The notes: generated from the sequence alone by a model not told the origin. A stretch of 64,000 nt of DNA from Chryseobacterium gleum (GCA_945903645.1 CAMDOM010000002.1:104034-168033), one strand, 5' to 3'. Positions 32,377 through 41,965 are shown, counted from the first letter of the stretch. Made by a program: numbers and translations.

Positions 32377-33111
32377 ATGCAGATATTAAACGGAATACTA
32401 CATCTCAGAAGCAAGCAGCAGCGTCAGTTCGCTCTGCTTATTGATCCCGATAAAATTGAGGGAAATGCCTTAGCGAAACTTGCAAAACGCGCACAACATT
32501 CGGGTGTAGACTTAATCTTTGTGGGAGGAAGTCTTTTGGTAAAAAACTCGCTTTTTGAGTGTGTTCAAACCATTAAAGAACATTGCAATAAGCCAGTGGT
32601 GTTGTTTCCTGGCGATAATATGCAGGTAGTTCCAAATGCAGATGCTATACTCCTTCTTTCTGTAATTTCAGGCCGAAATCCTGAAATGCTTATTGGAAAG
32701 CATGTTGTAGCTGCACCGCGACTAAAACATAGTGGATTGGAGATTATCTCAACCGGATATATGCTTATTGATAGCGGAAAGCCTACCACTGCATCATATA
32801 TGAGCAACTCCCAGCCTATTCCGAGAGATAAGGATGATATTGCGGCTTGCACTGCAATGGCTGGAGAAATGCTTGGTCTGAAGTGCCTATTTATGGATGG
32901 AGGAAGTGGCGCACAAAACTCCGTTTCCGAAACTATGATACAGGCAGTGTCGAGCAGCGTGAGCATTCCTTTAATTATTGGAGGCGGCATTCGCACTCCT
33001 GAAATGACCAAGGCTAAGTTTGATGCTGGGGCCAATATCGTAGTTGTTGGAAATGCCATTGAAAAAGACAGCACTTTGCTTGAGGAAATGGTGTTTGCAG
33101 CGCATTCATAG
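32377..33111 (+). CDS. Geranylgeranylglyceryl/heptaprenylglyceryl phosphate synthase family protein
   Basis: LLIDPDKIEGNALAKLAKRAQHSGVDLIFVGGSLL; SGYM-like STGYMLIDSGKPTTASYMSN; IIGGGIRTPEMTKAKFDAGANIVVVGNAIE. Confidence 0.9.
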   Translation: MQILNGILHLRSKQQRQFALLIDPDKIEGNALAKLAKRAQHSGVDLIFVGGSLLVKNSLFECVQTIKEHCNKPVVLFPGDNMQVVPNADAILLLSVISGRNPEMLIGKHVVAAPRLKHSGLEIISTGYMLIDSGKPTTASYMSNSQPIPRDKDDIAACTAMAGEMLGLKCLFMDGGSGAQNSVSETMIQAVSSSVSIPLIIGGGIRTPEMTKAKFDAGANIVVVGNAIEKDSTLLEEMVFAAHS

Positions 33112-33148
33112 AGTGCTCTCAACCTTTTCAATTCGCTGATAGGTTTCG

Positions 33149-33421
33149 ATGACGGTTTCTTTGGAAATTACGCTATATCCGCTTACTACAGATTACCCTC
33201 CAATTATTAACGGCTTTTTGCAGCGAATTCACAAAAGTGGATTGACTGTTGTGACCAATGGAATGAGTACCCAAGTTTTTGGGGAATATGATGCTGTTCT
33301 AGACGCATTTCGAGAAGCGCTACGACCTTCCTTTGAACTTGAAAAAGTGGTGTCCGTTTCCATAAAACTGATTAACAGCGATTTACCTCCCGACCGTTGG
33401 GATGCATCGGCATGGAGCTAG
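33149..33421 (+). CDS. Thiamine-binding protein (YqgV/YkoF-like, COG0011 type)
   Basis: 90 aa, LEITLYPLTTDYPPIINGFLQRIHKSGLTVVTNGMSTQVFGEYDAVLDAF. Confidence 0.78.
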   Translation: MTVSLEITLYPLTTDYPPIINGFLQRIHKSGLTVVTNGMSTQVFGEYDAVLDAFREALRPSFELEKVVSVSIKLINSDLPPDRWDASAWS

Positions 33422-33999
33422 GAGATTTATTAGAATTTTCGGCTATTGCATTTGCTTTAGGATATGTAGTACTGGCAGCAAAAGAAAATATCTGGTGTTG
33501 GTTGCCAGCATTTGTTAGTTCTGCCCTCTATGCCTACATCACTTGGAAAGCACAATTGGTAGGCGAGAGCTTCATTAGCATATTCTATATGGGAATGGCG
33601 GTTTATGGTTGGAAACAATGGCATTCATCCAAGACTACTGCCCAACATTTACACATTTCTGAATGGAAAATACAATGTCACCTCTTCGCGATAGCTGTAG
33701 GATTGGCAGCCACAATTTCCCTTGGGTTTGCCTTTCAAAAGTTGTTTGGCTCTGCCATGCCCTATTTGGATGCGTTTACCACATCATTTAGCCTTATTGC
33801 TACCTATTTAGTCGCGCGTAAAGTGCTTAGCAATTGGATATATTGGATAATAATAGATGCCCTCAACATATTTCTCTATTGGAATCGAGACTTAAAGATG
33901 AGTGCAGTCCTTTATCTTTTGTACACCATTCTGGCAATGTGGGGTTATTTTAGCTGGCGAAAATCATGGAAAAAAAGCCAACAATCATTGCCCTTGTAG
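33412..33999 (+). CDS. pnuC: PnuC family vitamin transporter (nicotinamide riboside or thiamine)
   Basis: ENIWCWLPAFVSSALYAYITWKAQLVGESFISIFYMGMAVYGWKQW; NIFLYWNRDLKMSAVLYLLYTILAMWGYFSW. Confidence 0.88.
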   Translation: MELGDLLEFSAIAFALGYVVLAAKENIWCWLPAFVSSALYAYITWKAQLVGESFISIFYMGMAVYGWKQWHSSKTTAQHLHISEWKIQCHLFAIAVGLAATISLGFAFQKLFGSAMPYLDAFTTSFSLIATYLVARKVLSNWIYWIIIDALNIFLYWNRDLKMSAVLYLLYTILAMWGYFSWRKSWKKSQQSLPL

Positions 34000-34493
34000 G
34001 CCCAGAAAGTTCAGGAAAAACCACACTGGCAAATCAACTTGCGATGCATTTTGGAGCTGAACTGGTTGCCGAATTTGCCCGAGAATACATTGAAACCCTT
34101 AATCGGGCGTACACAAAGGAGGATGTGGCATTCATCGCCAAACAACAAGTGGAATCAGAGAATCGGGCAATTCAATCGGGCAACCCAATTATTATATGTG
34201 ATACAGATGTTTTAGTTGTGAAGGTTTGGCGAGCCGTGAAGTGGGGTGATACTGATTCTTTGGTCGAAAATCGCTTCAAAAACCAAGAAGAGCGATTGTA
34301 TCTGCTACTCCGCCCAAACCTACCTTGGGAAGCCGACCCGCAGCGGGAACACCCAACGGAAAGAAATGAGCTTTTCACCTACTACGAAGATTACCTCATT
34401 CAAGCCAAAAAGAGCTATGCAATTGTTGAAGGCGTTGGCATGCTGCGGTTTGAAAATGCATTAAAGGCCATTTCATGGGAATGCCAACTTTAA
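33966..34493 (+). CDS. NadR-like AAA ATPase/kinase
   Basis: IALVGPESSGKTTLANQLAMHFGAELVAEFAREYIE. Confidence 0.88.
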   Translation: MEKKPTIIALVGPESSGKTTLANQLAMHFGAELVAEFAREYIETLNRAYTKEDVAFIAKQQVESENRAIQSGNPIIICDTDVLVVKVWRAVKWGDTDSLVENRFKNQEERLYLLLRPNLPWEADPQREHPTERNELFTYYEDYLIQAKKSYAIVEGVGMLRFENALKAISWECQL

Positions 34494-34631
34494 ATGAGCC
34501 AATTGGAACCTTAATTGATTTGTGATTTCAAAAACAAGAATAAACCTCTGAAGAATTATTGCGTTCTCCGTCATCAACTACCACCAAAATCTGCTAATTA
34601 AACTTGGTCAAGCTTTTACGACCTTTATGCC

Positions 34632-34751
34632 ATGTCAACCAACGAAAAGCCCCCCATTTTTAAATCATGGACAGGCTGGTATGCTTTGCTCATACTGGTG
34701 TTGGGCGGGTTAATTCTTGCGTTTTACGCACTAACTAACTACTACAAATGA
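34632..34751 (+). CDS. Small single-TM protein (39 aa) translationally coupled to symporter
   Basis: MSTNEKPPIFKSWTGWYALLILVLGGLILAFYALTNYYK; stop overlaps downstream ATG (ATGA). Confidence 0.65.
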   Translation: MSTNEKPPIFKSWTGWYALLILVLGGLILAFYALTNYYK

Positions 34752-36484
34752 GCGCGCTAGATTGGATTGTTCTGCTAGGAACACTGTTTTCTATCGTGGC
34801 TTATGGCACCTACAAAACTCGTGGCAGCAAAGACTTAGAAGGTTACCTTAAAGGTGATAATGATGCAAAATGGTGGGGGATCGGCATTGGGATTATGGCA
34901 ACCCAAGCCAGTGCAATTACCTTTCTAAGCACTCCAGGCCAAGCATACACAGATGGTATGCGCTTCGTTCAGTTTTATTTCGGGCTTCCAATAGCCATGA
35001 TAATTCTATCGGTTACGTTCATTCCGATTTTTCATCGACTCAAGGTTTTTACAGCTTATGAATTTCTCGAAAGTCGTTTTGACCTAAAAACACGGACACT
35101 CGCTTCCATATTATTCCTTGTACAACGCGGTTTAGCAGCAGGAATTACCATCTATGCACCTGCAATTATTTTAAGTACGCTCCTCGATTGGAATTTAACC
35201 TTTACTAATATTCTGATTGGCTCGCTGGTAATCGTTTACACCGTTTCGGGTGGCACACGGGCTGTGGCACAAACTCAAAAGCAGCAAATGGCTGTGATGA
35301 TGGGCGGCATGTTTTTGGCGGGAATCATGGTTGTTTCCATGCTACCAAAGGACATTAGCATAAATGATGCTATGCATGTGGCAGGTAAGATGGAACGGCT
35401 CAATATTGTGAATTTCAATTTCGATTTGAATGACCGTTACAATTTTTGGTCAGGAATCACTGCAGCCCTATTCCTTTTTATGTCCTATTTCGGTACAGAC
35501 CAATCCCAAGTACAGCGCTATATCACTGGAAAAAGCATAACCGAAAGCAGACTTGGTCTAATTATGAATGGACTACTGAAAGTGCCCATGCAGTTCATTA
35601 TTCTGCTTATTGGAGTTATGGTTTTTGTATTTTATCAGTTTCAAGAACCACCCGTTTTTTTCAATCGTGTACAATCGGAAATTTTGCAGCAATCAGAACA
35701 TGCATCAGCATTTTCAACACTAGAGAAAGAGCATAGCGCTGTTTTCGAACAGAAAGAAATCGCGCTGCGTTCCATGGTTTCTGCCCTTGAAATGGGCGAC
35801 ACTATAACTGCAAACAAACATGCCCAACATGCAAAAGAACTATTAGCAAAGGGAGAAGGCATTCGAAAAAACGTTAAGGAATTAGTACTAAAAAACGACC
35901 CGAAAGCAGAGACCAACGACCGTGATTACATCTTCATGACCTTTGTGATGGACTATTTGCCCCATGGCATGGTAGGACTCCTTTTTGCGGTAATGTTCTG
36001 TGCGGCTATGTCAAGCACTTCATCTGAGCTCAACGCGTTGGCTTCCACCACTACAATAGATTTGTACAAGCGTTCGTTTAGAGCACAAAAGAGTGATGCG
36101 CACTATCTAAGTTCGTCCAAATGGTTTACGTTACTCTGGGGCATTCTTGCTATACTTTTCGCCACAACCGCATCACTTTTCGAGAACTTGATTCAGGCGG
36201 TTAATTTGCTTGGCTCGCTATTCTACGGCACTATTTTGGGTATTTTTCTTGTGGCGTTTTACGTACACTATATAAAAGGACAGGCCGTATTTATAGCCGC
36301 CTTAATTGCCGAAGGTGTAGTACTTTATATCCATTGGATGAATGCCGAGGGCACAGCTCCACAATGGCTCACCATGGGTTATTTGTGGTATAACGTGGTT
36401 GGCTGCTTATTGGTCGTAGCGATTGGAATTCTAATCCAACAATTCATAGGAATAAGTACGAACACCTCCACTAAAACAGTGTGA
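34748..36484 (+). CDS. Sodium:solute symporter (SSS family)
   Basis: GIGIMATQASAITFLSTPGQAYTDGMRFVQFYFGLP; FGTDQSQVQRYITGKS; SSTSSELNALASTTTIDLYKR. Confidence 0.94.
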   Translation: MSALDWIVLLGTLFSIVAYGTYKTRGSKDLEGYLKGDNDAKWWGIGIGIMATQASAITFLSTPGQAYTDGMRFVQFYFGLPIAMIILSVTFIPIFHRLKVFTAYEFLESRFDLKTRTLASILFLVQRGLAAGITIYAPAIILSTLLDWNLTFTNILIGSLVIVYTVSGGTRAVAQTQKQQMAVMMGGMFLAGIMVVSMLPKDISINDAMHVAGKMERLNIVNFNFDLNDRYNFWSGITAALFLFMSYFGTDQSQVQRYITGKSITESRLGLIMNGLLKVPMQFIILLIGVMVFVFYQFQEPPVFFNRVQSEILQQSEHASAFSTLEKEHSAVFEQKEIALRSMVSALEMGDTITANKHAQHAKELLAKGEGIRKNVKELVLKNDPKAETNDRDYIFMTFVMDYLPHGMVGLLFAVMFCAAMSSTSSELNALASTTTIDLYKRSFRAQKSDAHYLSSSKWFTLLWGILAILFATTASLFENLIQAVNLLGSLFYGTILGIFLVAFYVHYIKGQAVFIAALIAEGVVLYIHWMNAEGTAPQWLTMGYLWYNVVGCLLVVAIGILIQQFIGISTNTSTKTV

Positions 36485-36555
36485 TGCAATTCCTAAATTG
36501 GGAATTACCAACTTAAAAGCACACATGATTTGCAGAAGATAAGAACTAGCTAAAG

Positions 36556-37422
36556 TTATTTCTTAAGTTTAACTATTAACTCTTCATTGCGTTTCACGTA
36601 TCCAAAGTCACCATCAGCATTGGCTTTCGCCATCGAAAGCGATTTTTCAGCAGTTTGAATTGCTTCGTCCTTTTTGCCCATTTTACCCAGCAATTCAGCT
36701 TTGCGATGCACATACCAAAACGCATCTGGATTCATTTCTACAGACTTGTTCATCCAAACCAAAGCTTGATCCAAATTCTTTTCTTTACTCATGTAATAGA
36801 CAGCTGCATTATGGTAATCGCCAGCTTTTGGTTCATTTTTAGACTCAAGCAAAGTAGCACGAATAGCCGCTTCAATTTTCGAATCTATATCCATAGAAAC
36901 CTGCAAATCGATAGCAGTATTCTCCCACGCTAATGAAAGAGTAGCACCTTCATCTTTGAAATTGGCGAAATCAACAGTAAAACTCTCTACTGCATCCCGA
37001 AGCAAACGTGGTTTCACTACTACGCGGGCAGCGTCAAATTCCTGTTTGTAGGCGCTTACACCATCCATTGCTGAGTCTTTAGAAATAATTACAGTCCATT
37101 CTTTTTCTCCAGGAATAGACAGCAACACATATTTACCTGCAGGTATTGCCGTTCCATTAACGTTTACTGCGTCTGCAAACTTTATTGTGGTAACAGCATT
37201 AGCTCCAGTTCTCCACACTTCATTATAGGCTACAACATCGCCAAACACTTTTCTGCCCTTCATACCAGGACGAGAATAATTGACTTCCACTTCCGTGAGC
37301 GCCACTTTTTGCTTTATAGTTGCGGTTGGACTAGGTCTTGGAGTTTGAATCTGTCCCAAAGCGTTTAACGAAATCAAGGACGAATAGGCGATGGTGGCAA
37401 TAGCGTAAAATATGGTTTTCAT
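36556..37422 (-). CDS. DUF2911 domain-containing protein with C-terminal TPR-like region
   Basis: RPSPTATIKQKVALTEVEVNYSRPGMKGRKVFGDVVAYNEVWRTGANAVTTIKF. Confidence 0.9.
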   Translation of the reverse strand: MKTIFYAIATIAYSSLISLNALGQIQTPRPSPTATIKQKVALTEVEVNYSRPGMKGRKVFGDVVAYNEVWRTGANAVTTIKFADAVNVNGTAIPAGKYVLLSIPGEKEWTVIISKDSAMDGVSAYKQEFDAARVVVKPRLLRDAVESFTVDFANFKDEGATLSLAWENTAIDLQVSMDIDSKIEAAIRATLLESKNEPKAGDYHNAAVYYMSKEKNLDQALVWMNKSVEMNPDAFWYVHRKAELLGKMGKKDEAIQTAEKSLSMAKANADGDFGYVKRNEELIVKLKK

Positions 37423-37554
37423 TGTTAATGGTAAATTGTTTAGAATGGCGAAGTTAAAGTTCTAAGGCAGTAAAGCTGCGATTGCAGCAGACAAAAATGC
37501 AATTACACGAAGAAAATTATCTGAAATAAATTTACGAACTCGGATATTTGCACC

Positions 37555-37971
37555 ATGAAATTTGAAAATCAAGAGTATCAAGTTAGTGTGGATGTTCAAG
37601 TACGCTTTAGAGATACCGATATGTTGGGTCACGTGAACAATGCGGTCTATTTAAGCTGGATGGAACTAGGTCGGATGGCTTTTTCAGACTCGAAATGGCC
37701 ATTTATTGAATGGAAAAATGAAGGTTTTATTCTAGCCCATGTTTCCATAGATTATGTAGAGCCCGTGTTCTTAAATGACATTGTTCGCGTATACATGCGC
37801 ACAGGAAAAATTGGCACTAAAAGCGTTCATCTTGAGTGTATTATAACCAAACAGGATAGTCGAGGAGAGCGCATTACAGCAAAAGGCCTAAACATTATAG
37901 TGGCTTTTGACTATGCGAATAATAGAAGCATGGAACTTCCAGAACATTGGATATCTGTGCTTCAGAGCTAG
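37555..37971 (+). CDS. Acyl-CoA thioesterase (hotdog, YbgC/4HBT-like)
   Basis: VQVRFRDTDMLGHVNNAVYLSWMELGRM. Confidence 0.93.
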   Translation: MKFENQEYQVSVDVQVRFRDTDMLGHVNNAVYLSWMELGRMAFSDSKWPFIEWKNEGFILAHVSIDYVEPVFLNDIVRVYMRTGKIGTKSVHLECIITKQDSRGERITAKGLNIIVAFDYANNRSMELPEHWISVLQS

Positions 37972-38017
37972 GGTATTTTTCCAGAAAGAGCTGGACCTAC
38001 CGCACGATAGAAAAAAC

Positions 38018-38049
38018 AAAACCCGCTCATACCTTTGTATGAGCGGTTT
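38018..38049. terminator. Bidirectional terminator between convergent genes
   Basis: AAACCCGCTCATAC ... GTATGAGCGGTTT. Confidence 0.7.
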
Positions 38050-38070
38050 AACAATTTAAAACTCCTAATT

Positions 38071-38652
38071 CTATTTCTTCTTCTCTGGAGCAGACGCTGG
38101 AGAGGTATCATCTTGCCCATCCAACACTATTCCCAATTCCTTCACTAATTTCAAGGTCACATTATCCTCCTCAGGACCTGAAAGAACAATCGTAGATCCA
38201 CTACCATCAATTGAATTAAGGATATAGCTATATCCATCTCGCTTGCGAATAGTATCCAATGCTTTGCGAATACGATTTAGTGCAGGCTGCATCATCTCAT
38301 CACGTTTTTGCTGCAATTGTTGCTCAGCTTTACGAGATGATTCCTGCAATTTATTATCACTTTCCAAGGCCTTTTCTTGAATTTGGAGTGCCGAAGCTGT
38401 ATCTTTTGCTGCTAATGCTTTCTGAAACTGTTTTCCTAAAATTTCTTGTTCCGCTTTCAAGTCGTCCAAAGGCTTTTTAAGGCCAGTGGCATAAATATTC
38501 AAGTCTTCATTTACTTTTTTGTTCTCTGGCATCACACCGATGATGGCGTTCAAATCCGCATAGGCAATTTTTTGAGCCAAAGACATTAAAGGAGTTATTA
38601 CAACTAAAATCACAAGTAAAAATACATTCATGCTGTTTTGATTTAAATACAT
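38071..38652 (-). CDS. OmpH/Skp family outer membrane chaperone
   Basis: KIAYADLNAIIGVMPENKKVNEDLNIYATGLKKPLDDLKAEQE, coiled-coil. Confidence 0.85.
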   Translation of the reverse strand: MYLNQNSMNVFLLVILVVITPLMSLAQKIAYADLNAIIGVMPENKKVNEDLNIYATGLKKPLDDLKAEQEILGKQFQKALAAKDTASALQIQEKALESDNKLQESSRKAEQQLQQKRDEMMQPALNRIRKALDTIRKRDGYSYILNSIDGSGSTIVLSGPEEDNVTLKLVKELGIVLDGQDDTSPASAPEKKK

Positions 38653-38764
38653 CTATGTTTAACCTGAAACAATATTTTTTATTTCTCTAAAAAGGAAAAA
38701 AAGAAACATGTTTCTGATTCTTCAACAAAAAGCAATGTTAAAAAGTGTACAAGCTCAAATTTCA

Positions 38765-39202
38765 TCACTTAATCTTTTGAGGCTCAGCAGGAACACCAGT
38801 GTCTTTCACATCCATTTTATCAGGCTTGCCCGCCTTAAAGTTCCCCTCCAATTTGGCATCATCCATTAAATCACCAGCTAAATTCCAGTAAAAATGCCCA
38901 CGCCCCTCCATTTTAGCAGCTTTCCACATGCCGATATACTTATCACCATTACTGTAGATATAGGTGCCTCGCCCTTCCATTCTACCTGCAATAAAAGCTC
39001 CTTTATACACGTCTCCATTTGTAAAAGAATATACCCCATAACCTTCACACTTACCCTGTCTCCAAAGCCCTGTGTATTTATCACCATTATCAAATGTATA
39101 AGTACCATTGCCGTTAAAACAATTTCCTTCTGTACATTGAGCAGAAACATCGTTGACAACTAGAAGGAGAACTACTGATGCTAAAAAGAAGTTAGTTTTC
39201 AT
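38765..39202 (-). CDS. MORN repeat-containing secreted protein
   Basis: Repeats NGDKYTGLWRQGKCEGYGVYSFTNGDVYKGAFIAGRMEGRGTYIYSNGDKYIGMWKAAKMEGRG. Confidence 0.9.
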   Translation of the reverse strand: MKTNFFLASVVLLLVVNDVSAQCTEGNCFNGNGTYTFDNGDKYTGLWRQGKCEGYGVYSFTNGDVYKGAFIAGRMEGRGTYIYSNGDKYIGMWKAAKMEGRGHFYWNLAGDLMDDAKLEGNFKAGKPDKMDVKDTGVPAEPQKIK

Positions 39203-39381
39203 GGAAATGAAGATTAATTAAAGTTATAAAATTATGCAAATATGCCTAAGGTTTAACGGTCATTTTCATTCTACAGTTTCAATTTAATCTGATAGTAATA
39301 AAATAGAGTTTTGGCGTTTGGATTGGGATGGATTGTAAACATGATTCGCGCTAGCAGGCGATAATACCACCCCATCAAACC

Positions 39382-39608
39382 AAAAAAGGCTCCCATCCAA
39401 ATATGGAGGCCACTGAAAAAGTGGCTGTTTATCAAAAGAGGCTGTTTTCAACTTAGAAAACAGCCTCTTTTCTTTAAAGTATTTGGGTCGGGACGCACAA
39501 CTACTCTCGTATAGTCGATTCTCAGAGCCTTTATTTTATTTTTCTAAAGAGTTTAAAATATTAAAGGACTTTTTCAGTGCCCTTCAAATATGGATGGGAG
39601 CCTTTTTT
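39382..39608. mobile_element. MITE-like element with about 40-bp imperfect terminal inverted repeats
   Basis: Left AAAAAAGGCTCCCATCCAAATATGGAGGCCACTGAAAAAGT, right end reverse complement AAAAAAGGCTCCCATCCATATTTGAAGGGCACTGAAAAAGT; internal perfect hairpin AAAAGAGGCTGTTTTC/GAAAACAGCCTCTTTT. Confidence 0.65.
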
Positions 39609-39637
39609 ATATTACCTAAAGCTGGTTCTCTTCGATT

Positions 39638-41965
39638 CTAATCAAAGATAACTTCCATTTCTACCCTCCTATTTTTCTGTCTTCCCTCGGGGGTATCGTT
39701 TGGATAAGCAGGTTTTGTCTGTCCAAACCACAATACATTAAATTGACTGGCATTCACCCCTTTCATTCGAAGATATGCTTCCACCGCTCTGCTTCTTTTT
39801 TCTGAAAGCTTCATGTTCAAATCGGGTTTTCCAACATTGTCTGTGTGTCCGCTAATTTTTAACTTGTAATTGGTTTTATTCACAAGCAACTCTGCCAAAT
39901 TAGCCAAAGATGCATATGAACTTGGTTTGATGATATCCTTACCTGATTCAAATTCGAGATTGGAAAAAGCTGTATTAAGTACCTCCTGCTCTTTTTCTTC
40001 AATTACTGGACAGCCGCGATTTTCTGGTGGACCAGGTGTGCGCGGACAATCATCCACATGATCAAATAGACCATCACCATCCGTATCGGGCCATGGACAT
40101 CCTTGATTCTCTTTTGGCCCAACAATATCAGGACAGCGATCATCATTATCTAATACTCCATCACCATCTCTATCCCCAAATGGACATCCGTTGTTATCTA
40201 CTGGTCCAACAACATCTGGACATTTGTCCACGTTGTTCAAAACACCATCTCCATCAGTGTCTGGCCATGGGCAACCTTCGTTGGCAGGATCGCCAGCTAC
40301 CTCTGGGCATTTATCAATATTATCGGTTACTCCATCACCATCGGTGTCCTTCCAAGGGCAACCATTGTTTTCAATTGCTCCTGCAATATCTGGACATGTA
40401 TCCATATTGTCCAAAACGCTATCGGCATCTCTATCGCCCCATGGACAGCCCTTATTCTCAATTTTACCTGATTCATCTGGACAATTATCATCCTTATCTG
40501 CAATGCCATCCCAATCGCGGTCTGGACAGCCGCTAAAGATTTTCAATCCATATTCGTCCGGACATGCATCTTCCAAATCGGCAACACCGTCACCATCCTT
40601 GTCGCTAATCTTGGGCTTTTTATCTTTGTACCCAAATACCATGTTCAATCCGCTGTGGAAATGGAAATTCTGAACATGTTGCGGAATGATTGGGGCTAGG
40701 ATATTATCCATGGTGAGATACCATTGAATTGGCCCCAAGGTGAGCGAAAACCCAGCGCCAAGGTTAGCAAAACTGCGATTGTTGTACATATAATTAGCAG
40801 AAATCGCGAAGACGTGCCCAAAACGCTTGGTGTAATTGATAGATACCGCAGGCTCGAAATGACCCTTAAAAATCTCACCATAAAAATCCAATCCAACTCT
40901 ATTGTTCTTGTTGATATTGTATGCACCACTCACATAGATACGAGAAGGCAATGAAGTGGTATAAATTGTTCTTGCCGAGTCAATCTTAAAGGTGTTAGCA
41001 ATTGAATCTCCAAAATTCTCTAGATAATTGGTGCTGTCTTGATCAATAAACTGAACCAAATCCAATCCTTGGTAGGTGAAGTTGGCATTATCCATCACAT
41101 AGTTCACAGGTTTTTCATTCCAAAATATCATACCCAAGTCGAGTGCACTTGCCGCTAATTCCCACTTCTCGTTGATTTTGTATTGACCACCTAGGTTAAA
41201 AGCAAACCCATGATTGTTGCGATTGAAAAGGTAGCCGGTCATGTCGCTACCGAAATTATCCAACTCCCCATCGAATAGTCCAGAACTGTTAACCCTGAAA
41301 TTTGATGTAGCAGTGATATCAAAACTATTCCTATCCGTAAAAATGCTAAACTGACTATTGTCGGACGAAATATTCTCCATGCCATAGAGGTACTTGATCG
41401 TAAGACCAACATTCAGTTTCTTTTTCAATAATGTTCTTGCATAGGTAATCCCATATTCACGGTAGTGAGTTGCATCTAAATCAAGATTGCTAAAATCTAC
41501 GCGCTCACCCAAAAATGCTCCATTTCCTCTCCACACAAAATCAAGTAGCGATTTAGGGATGGTGGCTTTGGTTGAAATACGCTCGGTGACATTGACATAG
41601 ATGAAATTGTTCTTCTCCTTCCCGAACTTGAAACTGAAGGACAACAAGTCGAAATTGGCATTGACACTTAAATAACCCGTGTTGCCCATTTTTTCTATTG
41701 CATTGCCAATGTTAAGATACAGGGAGTCCCCATTTTTCTGAACCAAATCTGAATAGGCAAATGCACTGAATCCTCCTGCAATATGATTGCTAGAAAGCAT
41801 GGGCAATCCAAGATGCCATTTGCTCTCTGGTATGTACGCAGGGTTGATGTAGTTCCGCTGGGGAACTATAGTCATGCCTTGAATAGTGAAATCGTACTGC
41901 GCTTGTGCATTAAAAAACCCAAGCGATAGGCAGATTGCAAGTAGGAATGCGTATAAGTTTCTCAT
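39638..41965 (-). CDS. Outer-membrane protein: N-terminal beta-barrel (DUF5723-like), TSP type-3 repeats, C-terminal OmpA domain
   Basis: DxDGDGVxDNxDxCP repeats; OmpA LKISGHTDNVGKPDLNMKLSEKRSRAVEAYL; N-terminal TIVPQRNYINPAYIPESKWHLGLP. Confidence 0.9.
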   Translation of the reverse strand: MRNLYAFLLAICLSLGFFNAQAQYDFTIQGMTIVPQRNYINPAYIPESKWHLGLPMLSSNHIAGGFSAFAYSDLVQKNGDSLYLNIGNAIEKMGNTGYLSVNANFDLLSFSFKFGKEKNNFIYVNVTERISTKATIPKSLLDFVWRGNGAFLGERVDFSNLDLDATHYREYGITYARTLLKKKLNVGLTIKYLYGMENISSDNSQFSIFTDRNSFDITATSNFRVNSSGLFDGELDNFGSDMTGYLFNRNNHGFAFNLGGQYKINEKWELAASALDLGMIFWNEKPVNYVMDNANFTYQGLDLVQFIDQDSTNYLENFGDSIANTFKIDSARTIYTTSLPSRIYVSGAYNINKNNRVGLDFYGEIFKGHFEPAVSINYTKRFGHVFAISANYMYNNRSFANLGAGFSLTLGPIQWYLTMDNILAPIIPQHVQNFHFHSGLNMVFGYKDKKPKISDKDGDGVADLEDACPDEYGLKIFSGCPDRDWDGIADKDDNCPDESGKIENKGCPWGDRDADSVLDNMDTCPDIAGAIENNGCPWKDTDGDGVTDNIDKCPEVAGDPANEGCPWPDTDGDGVLNNVDKCPDVVGPVDNNGCPFGDRDGDGVLDNDDRCPDIVGPKENQGCPWPDTDGDGLFDHVDDCPRTPGPPENRGCPVIEEKEQEVLNTAFSNLEFESGKDIIKPSSYASLANLAELLVNKTNYKLKISGHTDNVGKPDLNMKLSEKRSRAVEAYLRMKGVNASQFNVLWFGQTKPAYPNDTPEGRQKNRRVEMEVIFD
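40015..40600 (-). repeat. Tandem thrombospondin type-3 repeats (coding)
   Basis: About seven units of the type DTDGDGVxDNxDxCPxxxGxxxNxGCPW. Confidence 0.85.

Noticed and set aside
33112-33148. Possible TPP riboswitch before the thiamine-binding/PnuC operon
   Set aside because: No CTGAGA or ACCTGATCTGG-like conserved elements are present here or in 32304-32376.
40015-40600. Regularly spaced repeats that could be mistaken for a CRISPR array
   Set aside because: They are degenerate in-frame TSP3 codon repeats within an OmpA-family gene; no cas genes.
40027-40673. Antisense ORFs of 160-169 aa opposite the TSP3 repeats
   Set aside because: Open only because of repeat codon bias on the opposite strand; no start context or homology.
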